Positions 7,514 to 13,567 of a stretch of DNA of 13,567 bases are shown one piece after another. Below the pieces are notes generated by a model, which saw only the letters and a program-made list of their open reading frames with translations, had not been told where the DNA came from and ran no database searches. The stretch's first letter is position 1. The number at the start of each line of letters is the position of its first letter. This DNA comes from Patescibacteria group bacterium (GTDB lineage: Bacteria > Patescibacteriota > Minisyncoccia > UBA6257 > HR35). Location: the NCBI GenBank assembly GCA_025060085.1, contig JANXCM010000012.1:1-13567 (forward strand). Direction: 5' to 3'. The translations under genes and the position numbers were made by a program.

Positions 7514-9268
7514 TTAAGTTTTATCTAGGGCTAAAGAATAAAGTTGAAAATAGTTAACAATTAACCTTTCCCAAGAGAAATTTTTAGCTATTTTTCTCGC
7601 TTCTAATTTATTTTCCACTCTAGCCGTCCTACTTAGTTTAGCTATCCCTAACATCAAATTAGCTAAATCTTCAACTACTTCCGCATCTCTTCTTCCTTTC
7701 CTTTTTAAAATATACAACCCTGGATAGTCTTTATTAATCTCTATATATCTTTGAACATAATCACTAAAACCAGTTAAATCACTAGTGATAGTTATAACTC
7801 CACTTGCGATTGCTTCCAGCGGAGTATACCCCCATGGTTCATAAAGAGACGGGAAAATACCTAAATGACTTCCAACAACGACTTCGTCATAGTTTAAATT
7901 TAACAAACCATCTCCTCTTCGAGTATATAAAGGGTAATAAATTATTTTTACTTTATTTTCTGGTAAATTAACTAAACCAATATTTTTTATCAAATTTAAA
8001 ATATAATTATCTTGAGGTAAGATATGAGTTGAAATAGGATAGTAATTACCTACTGTTAATCTTTTAACTATTCTCTGAATTTCAAGAAAGTCTTCCTTTT
8101 CAAATAGTGTTTGAGAAATTATCCTTTCTTTATGAATTAAGTAATGAACTAATCTGCTTTTAATTTCTGGCAAAAGATCTTCAATTTTTTCTTCAAGATT
8201 GCGATAGACATTTAAATTATTAAGAAGAACAGGATCAATATCTTTAACCTCGGCAGGAACAAGGATTAAAACAAAAATATTGGGATCATCTTTCTGAAGT
8301 TTTTTATTTAATTCTGAAAGGGCTCTGATAAATATATCTATACCCTTATTTCTAATTTCTTGTCTACCACTTATAAAATAAATTAAACTATGTTTAGTCT
8401 CTAAACGGTAATAAGGAGAAAAAAAATAGAGAAAAAAATCTTTAATTAAATCTCTATTTTTTTTATGAAAAAGGCTTATTTCTTCCACCGTAGGAAATCG
8501 ATCAAGATTAATACCATTAGGTAAAACAAAATCTGGCTTACGATTTAAAATCAATTCAACTTCGTTTGCTAAAACATTACTGACAACAGTAAAGAAATCA
8601 ACATATTTAGTTACTATTTTTTCAATACTATGTTTAGCTTCAATTCCATATTTGAAAGATTCTTGATCAAAATTAATTGAATTAAGAGAGTCCCAAAAAT
8701 TTATTCCATTTTCAGAAAGTGTTCTACCCAAAGAAGTAGCATGTGTAGTAAAAATAGAAACAAAAGGAATTTTATCGAATAAAATAATAGGACCAGAAAG
8801 CCATTCATGAAAATGTAATATTTTTTTTGTCTGAGGAAATTTTTCGCTAAAAAATTTTAGAAAAACATTCACAGCCTTTGACCAGGCTAAGGGATAATTG
8901 TAATCATTTCCTGTTCTTAAACTATCAATTCGATAATTGGCCCATAGTTCATATTTTAGTGAATTAATATTATCTAAAAATATTTGAAAATCTATTAAAA
9001 AACATTTAGGTTTTGATTCAATCAACCATTCTCCATAGTAAACATTAAATCCTAATTTTTGACATTCTTTAATAACATCCAAAAATATTGCTGGAGATTC
9101 TAATTTAGAAAATTCTAAACTACTTCTATTAGGCAAATAAGGGCCAATAACAAAGTAATTATTTTTAAAATAATCATTAATAAATTTTGCTTTTTCTTTT
9201 AGTACGGTATATATTCCTCCTACTTGATTAGCTACTTCCCAGCTTACTTCAATTAATAATTTATCCAT
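7514..9268 (-). CDS. Glycogen synthase, GT3 family (eukaryotic/Bacteroidetes-like type)
   Basis: This enzyme transfers glucose from a nucleotide sugar to growing alpha-1,4-glucan; family GT3 normally uses UDP-glucose. GT3 signatures are clear: IEVSWEVANQVGGIYTV (6-22), HFHEWLSGP (152-160), FTTHATSLGR (173-182), VLPNGINLDRF (248-258), SGRQEIRNKGIDIFI (300-314) and GIFPSLYEPWGYTPLEA (470-486) with the catalytic-type glutamate E477. This pattern separates it from the bacterial ADP-glucose synthase GlgA (GT5). The length of 584 residues is normal for bacterial GT3. The gene lies 11 bases after map and 5 bases before the debranching enzyme. Branching enzyme, glycogen phosphorylase and a nucleotide-sugar pyrophosphorylase are not in the window, so the pathway must be completed elsewhere. 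Confidence 0.93.
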   Translation of the reverse strand: MDKLLIEVSWEVANQVGGIYTVLKEKAKFINDYFKNNYFVIGPYLPNRSSLEFSKLESPAIFLDVIKECQKLGFNVYYGEWLIESKPKCFLIDFQIFLDNINSLKYELWANYRIDSLRTGNDYNYPLAWSKAVNVFLKFFSEKFPQTKKILHFHEWLSGPIILFDKIPFVSIFTTHATSLGRTLSENGINFWDSLNSINFDQESFKYGIEAKHSIEKIVTKYVDFFTVVSNVLANEVELILNRKPDFVLPNGINLDRFPTVEEISLFHKKNRDLIKDFFLYFFSPYYRLETKHSLIYFISGRQEIRNKGIDIFIRALSELNKKLQKDDPNIFVLILVPAEVKDIDPVLLNNLNVYRNLEEKIEDLLPEIKSRLVHYLIHKERIISQTLFEKEDFLEIQRIVKRLTVGNYYPISTHILPQDNYILNLIKNIGLVNLPENKVKIIYYPLYTRRGDGLLNLNYDEVVVGSHLGIFPSLYEPWGYTPLEAIASGVITITSDLTGFSDYVQRYIEINKDYPGLYILKRKGRRDAEVVEDLANLMLGIAKLSRTARVENKLEARKIAKNFSWERLIVNYFQLYSLALDKT

Positions 9269-9279
9269 TTTTTAAAATT

Positions 9280-10050
9280 TTAAACTAAATCTAAAATATT
9301 AGTTAAAACAATATTTTCGTTACCAATCACAGCTAAGGTTACTTCAAAATGCGTTGACCAAGAATTATCATCGGTAACAAATTCAAAATCATTCACCTGA
9401 ATAGCATAATTAGAAGAAATACTAGCCATTGGTTCAACAGTAAAAATATCACCTTTTTTAATTTTTTTTCCAGATTTAGGCCTTCCAAAATTTAAAACTT
9501 GTAAATTACCATGTAAATATTCACCAATATCGTGACCACAAAGATTTTTAATAACTTTAAAATTATTTTCTTCTTCGATAGTCTTTTGAATTTGATAGCC
9601 GATATCTCCAAAATAATTATTTTCTTTTGCTGCTTCTATTGCTCGCCTTAAAGATTGTTTAGTAGTTTCAATTAACTTTTTATAAATTCCATCAATTTCT
9701 CCTATCCCAATCGTTAAAGCTGAATCAAGAAACAAATTTTTATAAATTATCCCGATATCTATTTTTAATATATCTCCTTCCTTAATAAATTTTTGATCTG
9801 AGGGAATACCATGAACAATAGTTTCGTTTAAAGAAAGACAAATATTGGCTGGATAAACAGTAGAAGCAAAATCTGGTTGATAATTTTTAAAAGCACTTCT
9901 CACTCCTAAAATTTCAAATAATTTTTCAGCTTTTTTATCAATACTTAGAGTATCAATACCTGGTTTAATCATACTAATCAATTCACTAAAAATATCCCTT
10001 AAAATTTCACCTCCTTTTATCATAATTTCTATTTTTTTTTCAAATGACAT
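9280..10050 (-). CDS. map: Methionine aminopeptidase, type I
   Basis: This metalloenzyme removes the initiator methionine from nascent proteins in the cytoplasm. All five metal ligands of the pita-bread fold are found: D98 (KIDIG), D109 (FLDSA), H173 (CGHDIG), E206 (VEPM) and E236 (HFEVT). The substrate-pocket histidine H80 lies in VHGIPSD. The protein starts directly with the catalytic domain and has no N-terminal extension, as in type I enzymes. At 256 residues the length is standard. It follows adk by 19 bases and precedes glycogen synthase by 11. The adk-map order is the classic one after secY in ribosomal-protein operons, but secY and infA are absent here. Confidence 0.96.
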   Translation of the reverse strand: MSFEKKIEIMIKGGEILRDIFSELISMIKPGIDTLSIDKKAEKLFEILGVRSAFKNYQPDFASTVYPANICLSLNETIVHGIPSDQKFIKEGDILKIDIGIIYKNLFLDSALTIGIGEIDGIYKKLIETTKQSLRRAIEAAKENNYFGDIGYQIQKTIEEENNFKVIKNLCGHDIGEYLHGNLQVLNFGRPKSGKKIKKGDIFTVEPMASISSNYAIQVNDFEFVTDDNSWSTHFEVTLAVIGNENIVLTNILDLV

Positions 10051-10069
10051 ATTAAAAAAATTTATAAAT

Positions 10070-10666
10070 TTATTTTATAATTTTTAAAATATCCTGATGA
10101 ATTTTTTTAATACTATTTTCACCATTAATTTCTATTAAACTATTTTTAGATTTTAAATATTCAATCATCGGTAAAATTTCTTTTCTGAAAACAGATAGAC
10201 GATTTTTTATCGTTCTCAAATTGTCATCAAGTCTTTTTTCTATTTTACCTCTTTTCAATGCTCTTTTGATAGCTATCAAATCACTTATTTTAAGATATAT
10301 AAAATAGTATTTAACATTATTAAAATTATTCAAAATCTTTAAATACATTTTAGCTTCATACAAACTACGAGGTGAACCAGCAAAAACTATAGATTGACGT
10401 TTATTGATATTTTCAAAAATAATTTTTTTAAGCAAATAACTAATTAGACGATAGGCAACTAATTTGCCTTTATTTATCTTTTTTCTCTGTTTATCAAGAT
10501 TAATTTTTAAATTTCCTATCTTAAAATATTTTCCTTTTTCCTTTTTAAAAAATTTCCTTAATTCTTCGCTAGCAACAATTTTTTTAAAACGAAGTTTTTC
10601 AACTAATAAATCTGCTTGCTTATCTTTTCCACAAGCAGGTTTACCAATCAAAAAAACAATTTTCAT
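10070..10666 (-). CDS. adk: Adenylate kinase-like nucleoside monophosphate kinase (degenerate)
   Basis: Adenylate kinases catalyse ATP + AMP to 2 ADP. The fold is recognisable: an N-terminal P-loop GKPACGKDKQ (8-17), VASEELRKFF (31-40) where the family has the NMP-binding segment, KGKLV (66-70; usual G-LV), VFAGSPRS (94-101; usual DGFPR) and RLDDNLRTIKNRL (145-157; usual R-DD-x-x-x-x-x-x-RL). Several key spots deviate: the P-loop lysine K14 is followed by D-K instead of G-T, and the usual Asp before GFPR is Ala. The LID is very short and has no zinc cysteines. It may still be the Adk of a reduced genome or a relaxed NMP kinase. Its position directly before map favours adk. It starts 3 bases after the transporter stop, with an AGAGG abutting the ATG. 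Confidence 0.8.
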   Translation of the reverse strand: MKIVFLIGKPACGKDKQADLLVEKLRFKKIVASEELRKFFKKEKGKYFKIGNLKINLDKQRKKINKGKLVAYRLISYLLKKIIFENINKRQSIVFAGSPRSLYEAKMYLKILNNFNNVKYYFIYLKISDLIAIKRALKRGKIEKRLDDNLRTIKNRLSVFRKEILPMIEYLKSKNSLIEINGENSIKKIHQDILKIIK

Positions 10667-10669
10667 CCT

Positions 10670-11902
10670 CTATAAAACAAAAAATAGAATAACAGAAAGA
10701 ATCATAAAAAAGAAAGTTAATAGCAAGCCGAAATTATTATTTTTATTATTAACATAATCTCCCATTAAATCCTTTCTATTTCCTAATTTAAAAATAATAA
10801 ATATTAAAATGGGAGCTAAAAAGCCATAAATTACTGCAGTATAAAATAATAATTGAATAGGAGAAAGTCCAATAAAATTAAAAATATTTGATAAAAATAT
10901 AGAAAAAATAACAATTACATAAAAAGGAATAGCTTCTTTAAATTTTTTATCCAAAGTAGCAGGCAAATTAAAAAGTTCGGCTAAAATATAAGCTGCTCCA
11001 CCAGCTAAAACAGGTATTGCAATTAATCCACTACCAATAATACCTAAAGAGAAAAAAAGAAAGGCATATTTCCCAAAAAGAGGTTCCAAAACTCTTACTA
11101 AATCATCAATTGTTTGAATGTCATAAATTCCTAAAGGATGTAAAACTACTCCTGTAGAAAGAATAATAGCAAACATAATCAAATTAGAAATAAACATTCC
11201 TAAAAAAGTATCAACTTTTATAGAAAATAAAGATTTTTTAATATCTATTTTTTGTTCTCTTTTTATCTCCTCTAATTCCTCTTCTTCCTGCCAAAAAAAT
11301 AAATAAGGCGAAATAGTTGTTCCTAAAATAGCGATTAGAATAAGCCACCAATCTTTGGTAAATTTTATTTCAGGTAAAATAATTTTTTGAAAAACTTCCA
11401 ACCAATTAATTTTGATAACAAAGATTAAGAATAAATAACAAAATAAAAAAATGACTAAAAATTTCATTAAGTTAGCAAATTTTTTATAAGGAAGAATAAT
11501 CACTATTAAGATCATCAATAAAGAAACAAGCAAGGAATAAATCCACATAGGAAGATAGGGGAAAATATAATTTAAAATCATTGCCACCGCATTGATATCA
11601 GCAGCTAAGTTAAAAGTATTAGCAAAAAACATTAAAACTGAAATTAAAAAAGCAAGTTTAAAACCATATAAATTTTTGATAAGAAATATCAATCCCCTAC
11701 GAGTAATTAAAGCAATTCGGGCACAACTTTCTTGGACATAATACATTAAAGGCAAAGTAAAAAGAGGAGTCCAAATAAAATCTAAACCATTTTTTGCTCC
11801 AGCAATAGAATAGGTAACAATTCCTGATGGATCATCATCGCTCGCTCCAGTTATCAATCCTGGTCCTATTTGTTCTTTAATAAATTTTTTTAATTTATTC
11901 AA
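10670..11902 (-). CDS. NRAMP-like divalent metal transporter with altered selectivity motifs
   Basis: This integral membrane transporter of the NRAMP/MntH superfamily has 410 residues and about 11 hydrophobic segments. The start of TM1 reads GPGLITGASDDDPSG (13-27), and VQESCARIALITRRGL (56-71) is also typical. In classical Mn/Fe transporters TM1 carries DPGN and TM6 carries a metal-binding methionine (M-P-H). Here TM1 has D24-P-S-G27 and TM6 has TTISPYLFFWQ (195-205), so both the asparagine and the methionine are missing. The substrate may therefore be Mg2+ or another ion rather than Mn2+; this is inference. The start is TTG, since no ATG, GTG or TTG lies between it and an in-frame stop inside the tRNA anticodon loop, and conserved sequence begins at residue 13. 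It starts four bases after the tRNA-Ile 3' end and heads the five-gene operon. Confidence 0.88.
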   Translation of the reverse strand: MNKLKKFIKEQIGPGLITGASDDDPSGIVTYSIAGAKNGLDFIWTPLFTLPLMYYVQESCARIALITRRGLIFLIKNLYGFKLAFLISVLMFFANTFNLAADINAVAMILNYIFPYLPMWIYSLLVSLLMILIVIILPYKKFANLMKFLVIFLFCYLFLIFVIKINWLEVFQKIILPEIKFTKDWWLILIAILGTTISPYLFFWQEEEELEEIKREQKIDIKKSLFSIKVDTFLGMFISNLIMFAIILSTGVVLHPLGIYDIQTIDDLVRVLEPLFGKYAFLFFSLGIIGSGLIAIPVLAGGAAYILAELFNLPATLDKKFKEAIPFYVIVIFSIFLSNIFNFIGLSPIQLLFYTAVIYGFLAPILIFIIFKLGNRKDLMGDYVNNKNNNFGLLLTFFFMILSVILFFVL

Positions 11903-11906
11903 TTTA

Positions 11907-11978
11907 TGGGTACGGTAGGGATCGAACCTACGACCTCGTCTTTATCAGAGACGCGCTCTACCACTGAGCTACGTACCC
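11907..11978 (-). tRNA. tRNA-Ile (anticodon GAU)
   Basis: The cloverleaf on the minus strand has acceptor GGGTACG/CGTACCC, D-stem GCTC/GAGC, anticodon stem CGTCT/AGACG with loop CTGATAA (anticodon GAT), and T-stem GTAGG/CCTAC with loop TTCGATC. The discriminator is A73 at 11907. CCA is not encoded; A73 is followed by TAAA and then the TTG start of the transporter gene. It is probably the first element of the operon transcript. Confidence 0.97.
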
Positions 11979-12007
11979 AGAAAATCTTAAAAAAAATCAA
12001 TATTTAA

Positions 12008-12016
12008 ATTTTACCA
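12008..12016 (-). promoter_or_regulatory. Putative extended -10 promoter for tRNA-Ile and operon
   Basis: On the minus strand, TGG followed by TAAAAT forms an extended -10 element (TGn plus 5 of 6 consensus bases), about 30 bases upstream of the tRNA-Ile 5' end. No good -35 is seen, which an extended -10 can tolerate. It lies downstream of the strong terminator of the preceding gene, so the operon needs a start in this gap. Confidence 0.4.
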
Positions 12017-12080
12017 TATTTTTTAAAAAAAAGTTTATTAATAAAATAACAAAATAAAAAAGAAAAATAAATTCAAAAAC

Positions 12081-12114
12081 CAAAAAGGAGGAGATTAATA
12101 ACTCCTCCTTTTTG
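12081..12114 (-). terminator. Intrinsic terminator, perfect 13-bp stem
   Basis: The arms CAAAAAGGAGGAG and CTCCTCCTTTTTG pair perfectly around an 8-base loop (ATTAATAA). On the minus strand the 3' arm runs into a T-rich tail, 22 bases after the stop of the Ig-repeat protein, so it terminates that gene. It is nearly symmetrical and could also work on the plus strand. It insulates the tRNA-Ile operon from the surface-protein gene. Confidence 0.9.
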
Positions 12115-12136
12115 TTAAAAAGCAATCAATTTTATC

Positions 12137-13567
12137 TCATCTATTTCTATCATTCAATAACATCATTAATAAAAGTAAGAAATTAGCTAACATATTATCT
12201 TGAATATTTAGATTGCCACCAGAGGAAAGATTAATTTCAGCTGTATTAGAATAAGCAAATTCACCATTATTATATATTGCCATCAAAACAAATTTAAAGT
12301 AATTATTATTAGAATTTATATCTATCAACCAACTAGTAGGATAACTTCCTCGAAAAACACCATAAGCTGATCTAAATGATGTAGGTCTACAATCTGGATT
12401 ATTAGTACAATAATATAAACGGTATTCAACAAGAGGATTTAAGCTTGTAATTCCTGTTGGTGTCTCCCAAGTAAATCTAAATACTGGAAAGCCTCTGTTA
12501 TTCCTTTCCTCAAATCTAACATTAAAATTTGTAGGTCTTAAATTAGAATTATCTGTTTCTCTCATTCTCACTACTCTAAAAGTATGAGATAAAGTAACTG
12601 AGTTATCTTGTCTATTTATATCTGTTGCCCTTACTCTTAATTGATAATCTCCTTCAGGAAGATTAATATTATATCTATCACATCTTGTCGTTGAAGAACA
12701 AGAAAAGGAAGTAATGATATTATTGTTAGAATTATTTATTACTTCCATATTGAAATTAGCAACAATATTTGTTTCAGCTCGGAAATTTAAAGAAGCTTCA
12801 CTTCTATCTGGCGCGATATAGGTAATATAATTTTGAGGTGGCCAAGAAATTATTAGAGAGATACTTGGCTGTTCTTGCTGTCTCGCCATCACTCTAAAAT
12901 TAACATTTCTTTCTTCTCTATTATTAGAATTATTAACATCTGTAGCAATAACATTGAATCTATAATTAGCTGGTGGGAGATTATTATATTGTCTAGAACA
13001 AGAAATAGTATTATTACAGGTAAAAGTATCAAAATTAGTATTATTATCTGAATTTATTATTTGAGCTGAGAAGTTAGCTAAACGAGAAGTTTGAGCAGAA
13101 AAAGTAATGTTGTTACCCTCAAGATATTGAGAGGCATCGATAGGAAATAAAATTCTTAGATTTAATTCTGGCCGTGACTCTTCTCTTCTTCTTGCTTCAA
13201 ATTCAATTGATCGCTCTTCTCTAATTTCTGGGAATTGACTATCAAAAGCTCTGACTATTAATCGATATCTTCCTTCTTCAGAAATATTAACTGTGCGAGA
13301 GCAATAATCAACATTATTACATTCAGGAGGAAATAAATATATGGAAGTACCAATTTTATTTAAACTAAATCTAATATTAGATCTTCGAGAAGTAGAAGCA
13401 ATTAAATTAATTGTTCCAGTATATAATTGACTATTGTTTTGAGGAGAAATAATATTCAGATTTAATTGGGGTATATCTGTCCTTCTTTGAACTCTAAAAT
13501 TAACATTTCTTTCTTCTCTATTATTAGAATTATTAACATCTGTAGCAATAACATTGAATCTATAATT
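12137..13567 (-). CDS. Large Ig-like repeat surface protein, C-terminal part (5' partial)
   Basis: The minus frame is open from the window edge to the stop at 12137, giving 476 residues. The GTG/ATG near 12890 is internal to a repeat, not a start. Three roughly 100-residue Ig-like units (PKD/Big-like) are visible. They begin at LNLNIISPQN, LNLRILFPID and ISLIISWPPQ. Each carries a close pair of cysteines (for example CNNTISC and CSSTTRC), followed by G/A-x-YRxxVxAxD and a final FRV/FEA strand. A fibronectin-III-like domain follows (FTWETPTG to YSNTAEINL). The tail has a short hydrophobic segment, MLANFLLLLMMLL, ending in NDRNR, possibly an anchor or sorting signal. The repeats and cysteines suggest an extracellular adhesin or surface-layer-like fibre. 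The N-terminus and signal peptide are outside the window. Confidence 0.82.
   Translation of the reverse strand, partial: NYRFNVIATDVNNSNNREERNVNFRVQRRTDIPQLNLNIISPQNNSQLYTGTINLIASTSRRSNIRFSLNKIGTSIYLFPPECNNVDYCSRTVNISEEGRYRLIVRAFDSQFPEIREERSIEFEARRREESRPELNLRILFPIDASQYLEGNNITFSAQTSRLANFSAQIINSDNNTNFDTFTCNNTISCSRQYNNLPPANYRFNVIATDVNNSNNREERNVNFRVMARQQEQPSISLIISWPPQNYITYIAPDRSEASLNFRAETNIVANFNMEVINNSNNNIITSFSCSSTTRCDRYNINLPEGDYQLRVRATDINRQDNSVTLSHTFRVVRMRETDNSNLRPTNFNVRFEERNNRGFPVFRFTWETPTGITSLNPLVEYRLYYCTNNPDCRPTSFRSAYGVFRGSYPTSWLIDINSNNNYFKFVLMAIYNNGEFAYSNTAEINLSSGGNLNIQDNMLANFLLLLMMLLNDRNR
12891..12967 (-). repeat. 77-bp exact repeat inside the Ig-repeat gene, copy 1
   Basis: Identical to 13491-13567, exactly 600 bp away and in the same reading frame. 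It encodes the end of an Ig-like unit (NYRFNVIATDVNN to the FRV strand). Similarity stops sharply at 12890/13490. The other end of the match is cut off by the window edge, so the repeat may be longer. Confidence 0.95.
13491..13567 (-). repeat. 77-bp exact repeat inside the Ig-repeat gene, copy 2 (cut by window edge)
   Basis: Second copy of the repeat at 12891-12967, with a 600-bp period equal to two Ig-like units of about 100 residues. It runs to the last base of the window. Confidence 0.95.

Noticed and set aside
10464..10757. Plus-strand ORF of 97 codons
   Set aside because: Antisense to adk and the transporter 3' end; low-complexity Phe/Leu/Lys composition expected from the opposite strand of AT-rich coding DNA.
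5877..11978. tRNA-flanked block as an integrated genomic island
   Set aside because: It contains core genes (map, adk), has no integrase, and I see no duplicated tRNA 3' end to act as an attachment site.
12890..12892. GTG as start of a 251-residue protein
   Set aside because: The frame remains open upstream to the window edge and encodes matching Ig-like repeats; the GTG lies in a conserved strand within a repeat.
1..13567. Alternative code with UGA as glycine, as in some Patescibacteria lineages
   Set aside because: No conserved gene contains in-frame UGA, and rpiB ends with UGA at the expected length.
12891..13567. Repeats as a CRISPR or transposon signal
   Set aside because: They are in-frame coding repeats 600 bp apart within one protein, with no inverted ends or regular short spacers.

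Overview
The window is a strongly AT-rich bacterial stretch with short intergenic gaps, compact or degenerate versions of housekeeping enzymes, few recognisable Shine-Dalgarno sites and tRNA genes that do not encode CCA. A short DnaX, a stand-alone MetRS-type tRNA-binding domain and divergent RpiB and nucleotide-kinase proteins all fit a small-genome bacterium of the Patescibacteria (CPR) type. That is an inference from style, not a phylogeny. UGA is used as a real stop (rpiB) and no conserved gene carries an in-frame UGA, so the standard bacterial code fits.

Left part, plus strand: the 3' portion of a primary sigma-70 factor (its true start lies outside the window), then dnaX two bases later. 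About 890 bases without an intact gene follow. They hold the frameshifted remains of a beta-propeller-type repeat protein, whose 3' end carries a perfect 39-bp direct repeat. Next come two overlapping minus-strand genes: rpiB (ribose-5-phosphate isomerase B-like, altered active site) and a stand-alone tRNA-binding domain protein. A divergent promoter region separates them from a plus-strand Amidase_3-type cell-wall hydrolase. That gene converges on a minus-strand exported protein of unknown function.

Centre, all minus strand and read right to left: tRNA-Ile(GAU), an NRAMP-like metal transporter, an adenylate-kinase-like protein, methionine aminopeptidase, GT3-type glycogen synthase, GH133-type glycogen debranching enzyme, tRNA-His(GUG). 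The five coding genes are 3 to 19 bases apart and look like one operon bracketed by tRNA genes. At both ends the tRNA and the protein gene are unusually intimate. The transporter's TTG start lies 4 bases after the tRNA-Ile 3' end. The last seven codons and the stop of the debranching enzyme lie inside the tRNA-His gene. The adk-map order recalls the ribosomal-protein operon arrangement, here detached and joined to glycogen genes.

Right end: a strong hairpin terminator, then the C-terminal part of a large surface protein made of roughly 100-residue Ig-like repeats with paired cysteines. It reads open to the window edge and contains an exact 600-bp-period DNA repeat. No CRISPR array, phage module, transposase or known defence system is visible.
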